Below are positions 17,949 to 26,806 of a stretch of DNA of 64,000 nucleotides, piece after piece. The stretch lies in assembly GCF_024756235.1 (NCBI RefSeq), contig NZ_JANUGY010000007.1:372001-436000 (forward strand), in the 5' to 3' direction. Below the pieces are notes generated by a model. It was not told where the DNA came from. It was given only the letters and a program-made list of their open reading frames with translations, and made no database searches. Source of the stretch: Massilia kyonggiensis (GTDB taxonomy: Bacteria; Pseudomonadota; Gammaproteobacteria; Burkholderiales; Burkholderiaceae_D). Every line of letters begins with the position of its first letter. Within the stretch, counting starts at the first letter, position 1. The position numbers and the translations under genes were made by a program.

Positions 17949-19052
17949 TCAGGCCCCTTTCTGCGCCAGTTTCAGGGCGCGGGCGAGGTCGTCGAGCAGG
18001 TCGTCCGGGTCTTCCAGGCCGACGTGGAGGCGCACGGTGCCAGCGCGTGCATCGGTGGCGTGCGAGCGGGGGCCGCCGATGGCATTCGTCCGGCCGAAGA
18101 CCTTCAGCGCACCGAGGAAGCGGCCGGCTGCGGCCGGGCCGCCCTGCAGCGTGAACGGGACGACGGCACCGGCGCCGCGCGGCAGCAGTGCATGGTCCGC
18201 ATACGCGACGCTGGCCACGGCCGGGTGGCCCGCGAGCGCCGCCGCAACCTTGCGGGCGCCGGCCACGTGGCGGTCCATGCGCATGCCGAGCGTCTCGAGC
18301 CCACGCAGGATCGCGGCCGCATCGTGCGCGCCCAGCGCAGTGCCGAAATCGCGCAGGCCCGCGTGGCGCGCGCACAGCGCGAAGGCACCGACCGTCGACT
18401 CCTCCGCGAACACGCGGCCGTCGCACGCGGCGTTCGGTTCGCACAGTGCCGCGTAGCGGCCCGTGCGCGCATGCGCGGCGTGCCAGTCGAACGTGCCGCC
18501 GTCGACGAGCAGGCCGCCCGTCGCCCCGGCCTGTCCCGCGAGGAAGCCGGCATCGTGCACCACGAGGTCGGCGCCGTGGTCGAAGGCGGACAGCAGCCAG
18601 GGCGTGGCGAGCGTCGCGTCGACGAGCAGGGGCAGGTCGTGCCCGTGCGCGACGGCGGCCACGCGTGGTAGGTCGAGGACGGTGCCGTCCAGCCCGAGCG
18701 CCGCGCCGATCAGCACTCGCGTCTCGGGCCGGATGGCCGTGCGCCATGCGCCGGGATCGCGCGGATCGGCGAAGGTGACCGTCACGCCGCAGCGCCGCAG
18801 GCCGTGCGCGAGGAGGGCGCGCGCGTCGTCATGCAGGTTGTCCGCGGCGACGACGTGATGGCCGCAGCCCGCCAGTGTGGCCAGCGCCAGATGCAGCGCA
18901 GCCTGGCCGCTGGCCGTGGCGATGCCCGCGACACCGCCTGCGAGGGCGGCGGCGCGCTCCTCCAGGGTGGCGACGGCCGGATCGGAAATCGGGGCGCCGC
19001 CCGCGACGTGCAGCGCCAGCGTGGTGAAGCCGGGGTACCTTGGACCGCTCAT
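17949..19052 (-). CDS. Cys/Met-metabolism PLP-fold protein lacking the PLP lysine
   Basis: A ~367-residue relative of O-acetylhomoserine sulfhydrylase/cystathionine gamma-synthase. Matching blocks are TLEERAAALAGGVAGIATASGQAALHLAL, GLDGTVLDLPRVAAVAH, DATLATPWLL, GADLVVH and GLRDFGTALGAHDA. Where active enzymes read S-x-T-K this protein reads DAGF (around residue 170), so the Schiff-base lysine is absent. The N-terminal stretch normally carrying the Y-x-R-x-x-NPT phosphate-binding motif is also missing. The start chosen is the ATG at 19052; another in-frame ATG lies at 19061. Probably not a standard PLP catalyst. Confidence 0.8.
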   Translation of the reverse strand: MSGPRYPGFTTLALHVAGGAPISDPAVATLEERAAALAGGVAGIATASGQAALHLALATLAGCGHHVVAADNLHDDARALLAHGLRRCGVTVTFADPRDPGAWRTAIRPETRVLIGAALGLDGTVLDLPRVAAVAHGHDLPLLVDATLATPWLLSAFDHGADLVVHDAGFLAGQAGATGGLLVDGGTFDWHAAHARTGRYAALCEPNAACDGRVFAEESTVGAFALCARHAGLRDFGTALGAHDAAAILRGLETLGMRMDRHVAGARKVAAALAGHPAVASVAYADHALLPRGAGAVVPFTLQGGPAAAGRFLGALKVFGRTNAIGGPRSHATDARAGTVRLHVGLEDPDDLLDDLARALKLAQKGA

Positions 19053-19116
19053 GGGGTTCATCCTGAAAACGAAGACGGCGCATGCTAGCATCCGATAGCG
19101 CTAACCGTTACATTTA

Positions 19117-19130
19117 ATCATCATGATGAT
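19117..19130. repeat. 14-base perfect palindrome
   Basis: ATCATCATGATGAT in the gap between the divergent sulfhydrylase-like and CBS genes. It could be an operator, but its simple triplet-like composition makes chance possible. Confidence 0.3.
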
Positions 19131-19240
19131 GCAGAGTGCACGGTTGCAAGGCAAAAAGGTGGATTTTTTGGGGAGCTTAGGCTAGAGTCAAATTTATGAA
19201 ATACACAACGCAGCACGCATCTCCAATCAAGGGGGTCCAA

Positions 19241-19696
19241 ATGAAGGTATCGGAAATCCTGCAGGTCAAGGGCGACATCCTGTACACCGTGTCGCCGGAC
19301 ACCGACCTGGCCAACGCCGCCGCCACGATGGCCGAGCGCGACATCGGTTCGCTCGTCGTGATGGAATACGGCGACCTGGTAGGCATGCTGACCTTCCGCG
19401 AGGTCATCAAGGCCTTGCATGCGCATGGCGGTTCGCTCGAACCCGCGGGCACCGTGCGCAAGCACATGGACGACAGCCCGATCACCGTCACCCCGGACAC
19501 CGAAGTCAACGAAGTGCGCCGCATCATGCTGGAAAAGCACGCGCGCTACCTGCCTGTCATGAACGCGCGCACCCTGCTGGGCGTGATCTCGTTCTACGAC
19601 GTCGCGAAGGCGGTGCTCGAGGCGCAGAGCTTCGAGAACCGCATGCTCAAGGCCTATATTCGCGACTGGCCTGCCGAGCAGATGGCCGAGGATTGA
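19241..19696 (+). CDS. CBS-domain pair protein
   Basis: A 151-residue protein made of two CBS domains (residues ~1-60 and ~70-135), seen in ILYTVSPDTDLANAAATMAERDIGSLVVME and PITVTPDTEVNEVRRIMLEKHARYLPVMN. CBS pairs bind adenine nucleotides and act as energy or redox sensors. An upstream in-frame extension from 19196 exists, but the ATG at 19241 after GGGGG fits the family start MKVSEIL. No partner enzyme is adjacent, so the target is unknown. Confidence 0.88.
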   Translation: MKVSEILQVKGDILYTVSPDTDLANAAATMAERDIGSLVVMEYGDLVGMLTFREVIKALHAHGGSLEPAGTVRKHMDDSPITVTPDTEVNEVRRIMLEKHARYLPVMNARTLLGVISFYDVAKAVLEAQSFENRMLKAYIRDWPAEQMAED

Positions 19697-19704
19697 TGCG
19701 CTGA

Positions 19705-21948
19705 TCAGGCGGCGCGCGTCAGCGCGTCGCTGCCCAGCCACTCGATGAGTGCCTCGGGCGCGAGCGGGCGCGCGAACAGATAGCCCTGCGCGAGCGGGCA
19801 TCCGAGCGTCTGCAGGATTTGCGCCTGGACCTCGTCTTCCACACCTTCGGCGATGATCGACAGGCCCAGGTTGCGGCCCAGTTCGATCACCATCTCGGCG
19901 ATGCTGCTGCCCCGTGCCGCGTCCGTGATCTCGGTCACGAACGCGCGGTCGATCTTGAGCCGGTCCACGCACAAGCGCTGCAGGTACGAAAGCGACGAGA
20001 AACCCGTGCCGAAATCGTCGATGGCGATCGACACGCCCGTGCGCTTGATCTCGGCGAGGCGTTCGATCAGCAGGTCGGGTTCTTCCATCGCCATCGATTC
20101 CGTGATCTCCAGTTCGACCCGTTCCGGCGGCGCGCCCGTTTCAAGCAGCGCCTGGCGCAGCATGTCGATGAAGTGCGGGTGACGGAACTGGACCTGCGAC
20201 ACGTTGATCGACATCGTGAAGTCGAGATGGCCCGCCGCGCGCACGCGCACGAGTTCCGCGCACGCTTCGCGCAGCACCCACGCGCCGATGTCGATGATCA
20301 GGCCCGAGTATTCCGCGATCGGGATGAACCGGTCGGGCGGGACGAAGCGGCCGTCTTCCGTGCGCCAGCGCAGCAGCGCCTCGGCGCCGAATGCGCGGCG
20401 CGCGGCCAGTTCCACCTGGGGTTGATAAGCGAGGAACAGTTCGCCGCGCGCGAAGCCGCCGCGCAGCGCATGCATGAGACGCACCCGTTCGCGGATCTCC
20501 ACGCCCATGCCGCGCGAAAAATAGAAATGGCCGCCGCGCCGCTGGCTCTTCGCGCGCTTCAGCGCGATGTCGGCATCCTTCAGCGCGTCGGCCGCGGTGC
20601 CGTCGTGTTCCAGCAGGCGCACGAGGCCCAGCGTGGCGGACACCTGCACGTCCTGGCCTTCGATCGAGAACGGTGCGGCGAACAGATCCTGTACCGTGGC
20701 CGGATCGATCAGGGCGGCGTCGCCCAGCAGGCAGAAGATGTCGCCGCCGATGCGGGCCAGCGCCACCCGGGGATCCAGGCGCGTGCGCAGGCGCTGCGCC
20801 ACGGCGACCAGCAACGCGTCGCCGAACTGGTGGCCGAGGGCGTCGTTCGTCTCGGCGAACTGGTCGATGTCGACGAGGCACAACGTGGCGTCGGCGCGCG
20901 ATTGCAGGCTGTCGTCGACGAGTTCGACGAGACGCGTCCGGTTCGGCAGGCTCGTGAGCCCGTCGTAGAAGGCGGCGCGGTGCAGGGCGGTCATCAGCGC
21001 GACGTTGTCCAGGCCGACGGCGATGCTGCTCGTGAAGACGTCGATGAGACCGCGGCGCAGGGCGTCCAGTGGACGCGCCAACTTGAGCCAGGCGGCGAAA
21101 TGGCGGTGCGCCTTGCCGGAAAAGTACAGGGCGAGGTGGTCGGCTTCGTACAGGTTGCGCTGTTCGGACAGTGCGCGGGCGATGGCGGCGGCCGGACCCT
21201 GGCCGCCGGACGCGAGCATGCCGCCGCGCGCGAGGTCCGCGCTGGGCCCGCAACTGGCCAGCACCTGCCAGCCGACGCTGCCCGCGCCCGGCGGGCAGGC
21301 GCACAGCACGCCGTCCGCGGGCTGGCCGGCGAGGACGGCCACTTCGCGCAGGATCCCGAGGGTCATTTCGCCGACGGAGTGCAGGGCCATCAGTTCCGTA
21401 TTCGCGCGCACGACTTCGGCGAGACCCGTGCGGCTGTCTTCCAGCGCGTGGATCTGTTCATAGGCACGGATCGCCGCCGCCACGCTCGTGTACAGCTTCG
21501 TGCGGGTGAGCTCGGACTTGGTGCGGTAATCGTTGATGTCGTAGCCGCGGATCGCATCCATCTCGGGCGCATAGCCGGGCTGGCCGGTGCGCAGGATGAT
21601 GCGCACGTCGTGGCGGCCGAGCGTGTCGCGCACGTGGCGTACGAGGTGCAGGCCGGCGTCGGCCTGTTCCATCACGACGTCGAGCAGGATCACGGCGATG
21701 TCGTGCTCGCGGGCGAGCACGTCCATGGCGTCGGCCGCGGAATACGCATGCAGGAATTCCAGCGGCCGCCCGTGCATCTCCAGCGACCCGAGCGCAAACG
21801 TGGTCGTCGAGTGGACGTCGGCATCGTCGTCGACGATCAGCACGCGCCACGCGCCGCCGTCCTGCACAGGCGCGTCTGCCGGCGTTTCGTCTGCGAACAC
21901 CAGGTCGTCGTCCTGTGCGGCGCCCGGGGGCGTGTTCGATGCGGGCAT
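19705..21948 (-). CDS. response regulator with DUF3369, degenerate GGDEF and EAL domains
   Basis: A 747-residue cytosolic signalling protein. REC domain (~33-160) with RVLIVDDD and phosphoacceptor in ILLDVV; DUF3369 (~165-320); a GGDEF-like domain (~325-480) whose active-site motif reads GGDIF near residue 400, so it is probably not a cyclase; and an EAL domain (~495-740) with EALLRW, EITES, DDFGTGFSS and EGVED, all expected of an active c-di-GMP phosphodiesterase. The degenerate domain may bind GTP and tune the EAL. It is transcribed alone; the cognate histidine kinase is not in the window. Confidence 0.92.
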   Translation of the reverse strand: MPASNTPPGAAQDDDLVFADETPADAPVQDGGAWRVLIVDDDADVHSTTTFALGSLEMHGRPLEFLHAYSAADAMDVLAREHDIAVILLDVVMEQADAGLHLVRHVRDTLGRHDVRIILRTGQPGYAPEMDAIRGYDINDYRTKSELTRTKLYTSVAAAIRAYEQIHALEDSRTGLAEVVRANTELMALHSVGEMTLGILREVAVLAGQPADGVLCACPPGAGSVGWQVLASCGPSADLARGGMLASGGQGPAAAIARALSEQRNLYEADHLALYFSGKAHRHFAAWLKLARPLDALRRGLIDVFTSSIAVGLDNVALMTALHRAAFYDGLTSLPNRTRLVELVDDSLQSRADATLCLVDIDQFAETNDALGHQFGDALLVAVAQRLRTRLDPRVALARIGGDIFCLLGDAALIDPATVQDLFAAPFSIEGQDVQVSATLGLVRLLEHDGTAADALKDADIALKRAKSQRRGGHFYFSRGMGVEIRERVRLMHALRGGFARGELFLAYQPQVELAARRAFGAEALLRWRTEDGRFVPPDRFIPIAEYSGLIIDIGAWVLREACAELVRVRAAGHLDFTMSINVSQVQFRHPHFIDMLRQALLETGAPPERVELEITESMAMEEPDLLIERLAEIKRTGVSIAIDDFGTGFSSLSYLQRLCVDRLKIDRAFVTEITDAARGSSIAEMVIELGRNLGLSIIAEGVEDEVQAQILQTLGCPLAQGYLFARPLAPEALIEWLGSDALTRAA

Positions 21949-22124
21949 TGCTGCGTCTCCAGGTTAAGCTCGGTAGTTGCGAACTAGTATATCTGGAATG
22001 GTATCAAGTCAGGTAAGAAAATTCCACATGGAAACATTTTTATTGATGCAAGTAGTCAATTCACCGTCGACTTGTCCATGCTGGTAGAATCTTCCATTCC
22101 ATTCGCACAACCCAACGAGATTCC

Positions 22125-23219
22125 ATGTCCGGCAACACATTTGGCAAGCTGTTTTCCGTAACCACTTTCGGCGAATCGCACGGTCCCGCAATCGGCTGCG
22201 TGATCGATGGCTGTCCGCCGGGACTGACGTTGTCCGAAGCCGACATCCAGCCGGAGCTGGACCGCCGCAAGCCGGGCACGTCGCGCCACGTGACGCAGCG
22301 CCAGGAAGCCGACCAGGTGAAAATCCTGTCCGGCGTCTACGAAGGCGTCACGACGGGCACGCCGATCGCGCTGCTGATCGAGAACACGGACCAGCGCAGC
22401 AAGGACTACGGCAACATCGCGGACACGTTCCGTCCGGGCCACGCGGACTACACCTACTGGCACAAGTACGGCGTGCGCGACCCGCGCGGCGGCGGCCGCT
22501 CGTCCGCGCGCCTGACGGCACCGATCGTCGGCGCCGGCGCCATCGCCAAGAAATGGATGCGCGAGAAATTCGGCACCGAATTCCTGGGCTGCATGAGCCA
22601 GCTGGGCGACATCCCCGTCCCGTTCCAGGATTTCAAGCACGTGCATGACAACCCCTTCTTCGCCGCGACGTCCGACGCCGACCTGATCGCGCGCATGGAA
22701 ACGGCGATGGACGAACTGCGCCGTGCCGGCGACTCCATCGGCGCCCGCATCGACGTGGTGGCGCGGAATGTCCCGGTGGGCCTCGGCCAGCCGATCTACG
22801 ACAAGCTCGACGCCGACATCGCGTACGCCATGATGGGCATCAATGCGGTGAAAGGCGTGGAGATCGGCGCCGGTTTCCACTCGGTCGCGCAAAAGGGTTC
22901 GGAACACGGCGACGAACTGACGCCGCAAGGCTTCGTCGGCAACAACGCCGGCGGCGTGCTGGGCGGGATTTCGACCGGCCAGGACATCACGGTGTCCATC
23001 GCCATCAAGCCGACGTCGTCGATCCGCACGCCGCGCCGTTCGATCGACAAGCAGGGCAATCCGGTCACGGTCGAGACGTTCGGCCGCCACGACCCGTGCG
23101 TGGGCATCCGCGCGACGCCGATCGCGGAAGCGATGCTGGCGCTGGTGCTGATCGACCACGCGCTCATGCATCGCGCCCAGTGCGGCGACGTGCACGTGGA
23201 TACGCCGCGCCTGCGCTGA
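22125..23219 (+). CDS. aroC: chorismate synthase
   Basis: Last step of the shikimate pathway: 5-enolpyruvylshikimate-3-phosphate to chorismate, using reduced FMN. The 364 residues fit the family, with signatures GESHGPAIGCVIDGCPPG, DYGNIADTFRPGHADYTYWHKYG, RDPRGGGRSSARLTA and FGRHDPCVGIRATPIAEAM. The ATG at 22125 gives the canonical MSGNTFGKLFSVTTFGESHG start. It appears monocistronic here. Confidence 0.98.
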   Translation: MSGNTFGKLFSVTTFGESHGPAIGCVIDGCPPGLTLSEADIQPELDRRKPGTSRHVTQRQEADQVKILSGVYEGVTTGTPIALLIENTDQRSKDYGNIADTFRPGHADYTYWHKYGVRDPRGGGRSSARLTAPIVGAGAIAKKWMREKFGTEFLGCMSQLGDIPVPFQDFKHVHDNPFFAATSDADLIARMETAMDELRRAGDSIGARIDVVARNVPVGLGQPIYDKLDADIAYAMMGINAVKGVEIGAGFHSVAQKGSEHGDELTPQGFVGNNAGGVLGGISTGQDITVSIAIKPTSSIRTPRRSIDKQGNPVTVETFGRHDPCVGIRATPIAEAMLALVLIDHALMHRAQCGDVHVDTPRLR

Positions 23220-23227
23220 AGCCGCCA

Positions 23228-23245
23228 TTCCCGCTCGCGCGGGAA
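23228..23245. repeat. intergenic hairpin (REP-like)
   Basis: TTCCCGC-TCGC-GCGGGAA, a perfect 7-bp stem with 4-base loop in the 31-base gap between the convergent aroC and HDOD genes. It resembles GC-rich extragenic hairpins of Burkholderiales and may end transcription from either side; it lacks a U-tract. Confidence 0.5.
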
Positions 23246-23250
23246 CGACG

Positions 23251-24744
23251 TCACGCCCGGCTCGCGACCGCTTCCGCCGGCTGCCGCCGCTCGACGCTCT
23301 GCACGACGAGCGCGCGCATGTCGTTCAGCAGCGAGAACTCCGTCTGGCTCAGGTACACGGACGGGAAGCGGTCGTCCCAGTCGCCGTAGATGAAGCCGAC
23401 CGGTTCGCCGCGCGTGCACAGCGGGATGATCACGAAGCAGCGGGCTTCGGACAACGTGCCTTTCCACCAGCCGGGCAGCTTGCTCGAGAATTTCGGGTCG
23501 CGCGCGTTCTCGATGAAGATCACGCGGTCGCTGCCGAGCGAGGCGAAGAACACGTTCGGTTCGTAAGCATCGTCGAACGACAGCTTCGGCACGAGCGTCT
23601 TGGTGTTGTCGCCGAGGCCGATCTTGGCCGTGTAGCGGCCGTCGCGGCGGTTGCGCAGGAAGCCGAACGCGCGCGTGAACGACAGGCCGTGGTAGGCCGT
23701 CTCGATCGCCATCGACACCATCTGGCCAGGCGTGGCCGTGGCGGCGGCGTCGCGCATGTCCGCCACGCCGTTGAGAAGAATCTTGTTGCCGGCCTCGCGC
23801 ATGCGTGTGACGGCGGCGGCACGGGCGCGTTTTTCGGGCGGGTTCGCGAGCGGTGCGATCGACAGGTCCGCGGCCGCTTCGACCTTCGCCTTTTCGATGG
23901 CGCCGACGATGTTGTCCGGCTCGACGCCGATCAGCGGCGCGAAGCCGGCGGCCAGCAGCTTCACCTGTTCGGCGCCCGCTTCGTCGCCATGCCACAGGCT
24001 CTCGGCGCACTGGGACGACATCGTGCCGAGGGCGGCGAGCCAGTCGTCGTGGCCGAAGTCGGCGCCGCGCTCGCCCGGCTCCACGCGGCGCATGCCGGCG
24101 ATCAGGTTGTGCGGCAGGCCCCAGTGTTCGGCGGTGGCGCGGCCGATCTGTTCGAGCGTCAGGCCGAGCTGGGCGATGGCGATCGGGTCGATGTCGCCCG
24201 CGCCGGCCGCCTGCTGGATCAGGGTCCAGTGCTCGGGCAGGTAGAACGTGACCATCATCCGGCCCAGCGAGTGCAGGATCGAGCACACGACGGCTTCTTC
24301 CGGGTCGCGCGTGGCCGCTTCCGCCGCGACCTGGTGCGCCACCATCCCCGCCAGCACGGCTTTCTCCATTTCGATGTGGGCCTGCAGCGAATCCGGCGTG
24401 GATTTGCTGAGTTCCTCGATCAGTTTCAGGCCCAGGGCCAGGTGGCCGATCGCTTCCGTGCCCAGCACGAGGATGGCCTTGGAAACGGTGTTGATGCGCT
24501 GGCCGAAGGCCGAGTACATGCCGCTGTTCGCCAGGCGCAGCACCTTCTGGGTGAGCACGGGGTCGGACAGCACGGTCTGGGTCATGGAAAAGTCGCGCTC
24601 GTCCTCGCCGCGCATGGAGGCGAGGATGGCGTTGATGGCCTTCGTGAAGCCGGGCATGTCGCCGCGCCGGCGGATCCGCTCCCACAGCAGGGCGAGGGTG
24701 GCGTCGGCTTTCGGCGATCGTTCGATGGTAGCAGTCTGGTTCAT
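23251..24744 (-). CDS. HDOD-domain signalling protein
   Basis: A 497-residue protein with an HDOD domain at ~15-260 (RLANSGMYSAFGQRINTVSKAILVLG; CSILHSLGRMMVTFYLPEHW), a degenerate HD fold without phosphodiesterase metal ligands, and a C-terminal GAF-like half (ARCFVIIPLCTRGEPVGFIYGDW). HDOD proteins act as scaffolds in motility and c-di-GMP signalling. The ATG at 24744 overlaps the TGA of the GGDEF-EAL gene (ATGA), so the two are coupled and likely act together. Upstream in-frame codons belong to the previous gene and were excluded. Confidence 0.88.
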   Translation of the reverse strand: MNQTATIERSPKADATLALLWERIRRRGDMPGFTKAINAILASMRGEDERDFSMTQTVLSDPVLTQKVLRLANSGMYSAFGQRINTVSKAILVLGTEAIGHLALGLKLIEELSKSTPDSLQAHIEMEKAVLAGMVAHQVAAEAATRDPEEAVVCSILHSLGRMMVTFYLPEHWTLIQQAAGAGDIDPIAIAQLGLTLEQIGRATAEHWGLPHNLIAGMRRVEPGERGADFGHDDWLAALGTMSSQCAESLWHGDEAGAEQVKLLAAGFAPLIGVEPDNIVGAIEKAKVEAAADLSIAPLANPPEKRARAAAVTRMREAGNKILLNGVADMRDAAATATPGQMVSMAIETAYHGLSFTRAFGFLRNRRDGRYTAKIGLGDNTKTLVPKLSFDDAYEPNVFFASLGSDRVIFIENARDPKFSSKLPGWWKGTLSEARCFVIIPLCTRGEPVGFIYGDWDDRFPSVYLSQTEFSLLNDMRALVVQSVERRQPAEAVASRA

Positions 24745-26474
24745 GTGAGGCCCGCCCGTAATTCGTCCGGCAGCAGTTCCGTGTACAGGTTTTCCTTGAG
24801 CGCGGCCATGGCCACGTGGGCCGGCATCGGCTTCCCGGTCAGGTAGCCTTGTACGTAGTCGCATCCGCGCGACTCGACGTAGGTCAGTTGTTCTTCGGTC
24901 TCGACGCCTTCGGCCACGACCGACAGGTCGAGGTGCTTGGCGAGGTCGAGCACGGCGTTGCAGATCGCCGCATCCTTCGTCGAGGCGGGCAGATCCTTGA
25001 TGAAGGCGCGGTCGATCTTCAGCACCGAGATCGGGAAGCGCTTCAGGTAGGCGAGGCTCGAATAGCCGGTGCCGAAGTCGTCGATCGCGATGCGGGCGTT
25101 GCGTTCGGCCATCTTGCCGAGGATGGCCTCGGCGTGCGCCGGGTCGACCATCAGCGTGCCTTCCGTGATCTCGAGCACGAGCTTGTCCCCGGGCGCGCCG
25201 GAAAAGGCGAGGGCGTCGTCCAGCACGTTGAGGAAGCGGTCGTTGCGGAACTGGCGCGGGCTGATGTTGACCGAGATGTACAGGTCGCGCTTGGCCACTT
25301 CCTCGAACTGGCGCAGCTGCACGAGCGCCGCCTTCAGCGCCCAGGCGCCGAGCAGGTTGATGAGGCCATTGGTCTCGGCGATGGGGATGAAGCGCACCGG
25401 CGGCACCATGCCGAGCGTCGGATGCTTCCAGCGCATCAGCGTCTCGAAGCCTTCGATCTGGCGCGTGCGGCTGGATACGATCGGCTGGTAGTACAGCAGG
25501 AATTCGCCTTCGCGCACGGCCTGGAACATCGCCGCTTCCAGCGAGATGTCGTGCTGCGGCATGCCGTTTTCGCGCACGCTGTAGACGACCGCGCGGCCCT
25601 TGCCCGTTTCCTTGGCGCGGCCCATCGCGGCATCGGCCAGGGCGATCAGGCGGATCTCGTCCTCGGCGTGGTCGGGATAGATCGACACGCCGACGGATGC
25701 GCCCAGGTACACCGTATGTCCGTCGACTTCGAACGGCGATTGCAGCGCGGCCAGCAGGCGGCCGCTCACGAGCTTGATCTGGTCCGGCGTGAACGTGCCC
25801 GGCAGGACGGCGACGAACTCGTCGCCGCCGACGCGGGCCAGGGTGTCGCTGTCGCGCAAGGTCTTGCGCAGGCGGCCCGCGGCCTGGCGCAGCACGGCGT
25901 CGCCGACGGGGTGGCCAAGGCCGTCGTTGACCTTTTTAAAACCGTCCAGGCCGATCGTGGCGACGCAGAAGCCCTGGCCCGAGCGGCGCGCGTTGGCGAT
26001 CACCATGCGGATCCGGTCGGACAGCAGCAGGCGGTTCGGGAGTTCCGTCAGCGCGTCGTGCGTGGCCATGTGGCGCAGGCGTTGTTCGGTCGCGCGCTGG
26101 GCCGACATGTCGCGGCCGACGGCCAGCAATTCATGGCTGCCCGGGAGCAGGCCGATACGCAGTTCGAACCAGACGTCCTTGCCGGCGCAACGCAGCCGCA
26201 CTTCGACGAGCACGGGGTCGCTCGCGCTGCCGGCATCGACGAGCGCATTGCGCAGGGCGGCCTGGTCGACGTCGACGGCGAGCGTCGTCAACACGGTGCC
26301 GGCCAGCGACTGGGTGCCGAACGTGCGCTGGGCGCGCTGGCTGGCATGGCGGATCAGGCCGGAGGGGTCGAGGCGGAACGCGACATCGCCTACCGCCTCC
26401 ATGTAGCCGTCGGGACTTGCCGCCGGGGCCGCATGGCGCGGATCGTTCGGTACTGCGGGTGAACTGGCGCGCAT
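24741..26474 (-). CDS. PAS-GGDEF-EAL c-di-GMP protein
   Basis: A 577-residue protein: PAS-like sensor (~20-135), GGDEF domain with intact GGDEF motif (TLARVGGDEFVAVLPG), then an EAL domain with ETLMRW, LEITEGTLM, DDFGTGYSS, KIDRAF and EGVETEEQ. Both activities look possible; the first EAL motif reads ETL, a common functional variant. I place the start at ATG 26474 (MRASSPAV); a TTG at 26546 would add 24 residues, and neither has a good Shine-Dalgarno. It heads an operon with the HDOD protein. Confidence 0.88.
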   Translation of the reverse strand: MRASSPAVPNDPRHAAPAASPDGYMEAVGDVAFRLDPSGLIRHASQRAQRTFGTQSLAGTVLTTLAVDVDQAALRNALVDAGSASDPVLVEVRLRCAGKDVWFELRIGLLPGSHELLAVGRDMSAQRATEQRLRHMATHDALTELPNRLLLSDRIRMVIANARRSGQGFCVATIGLDGFKKVNDGLGHPVGDAVLRQAAGRLRKTLRDSDTLARVGGDEFVAVLPGTFTPDQIKLVSGRLLAALQSPFEVDGHTVYLGASVGVSIYPDHAEDEIRLIALADAAMGRAKETGKGRAVVYSVRENGMPQHDISLEAAMFQAVREGEFLLYYQPIVSSRTRQIEGFETLMRWKHPTLGMVPPVRFIPIAETNGLINLLGAWALKAALVQLRQFEEVAKRDLYISVNISPRQFRNDRFLNVLDDALAFSGAPGDKLVLEITEGTLMVDPAHAEAILGKMAERNARIAIDDFGTGYSSLAYLKRFPISVLKIDRAFIKDLPASTKDAAICNAVLDLAKHLDLSVVAEGVETEEQLTYVESRGCDYVQGYLTGKPMPAHVAMAALKENLYTELLPDELRAGLT

Positions 26475-26806
26475 TGTCGAAATATCTGCTTTCAAATCTT
26501 GGCAGGAGCTGCCTTTAATGCTGGAGTGTACCAAAACAACAAGCAATGTATCACTGAAAGATTCCAGCCGGCACTAAAAAGCACAATGCCTTGTCACTTT
26601 CCATCCCCGCTTGATACGCCGCAGTGACGCCACCGGGATGGCCGCGCTTGCCCGGCTCATGGCTTTGCGCTAGCCTTGTTGCCGATCCGATAACCTGGCG
26701 CAAGGGCTTGAAGGGTTATTGTCGCCGATGTAGTGCAAAGTAGAAACTTTCGTGCGCTTCATATGATGCTCAGTTGCAACAACCCGGCCCATCCGGAGGA
26801 GACGCC
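26475..26806. other. 332-base gap with no gene seen
   Basis: Divergent regulatory interval between the PAS-GGDEF-EAL gene and the AidB-like gene. It is less GC-rich than its surroundings. Apart from a small inverted repeat (GGCAG-GAG-CTGCC, 26501-26513) I see no strong promoter, RNA gene or ORF with coding character. If the GGDEF gene starts at the TTG at 26546, the gap is 260 bases. Confidence 0.5.

Noticed and set aside
17949..19052. Calling the sulfhydrylase-like gene a pseudogene
   Set aside because: The frame is intact over ~367 codons, the other core blocks are conserved and it is tightly coupled to the next gene, so loss of the lysine looks like divergence rather than decay.
23221..23250. 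A CRISPR-like or mobile repeat between aroC and the HDOD gene
   Set aside because: Only one short hairpin, no repeated units or spacers; an extragenic hairpin is sufficient.
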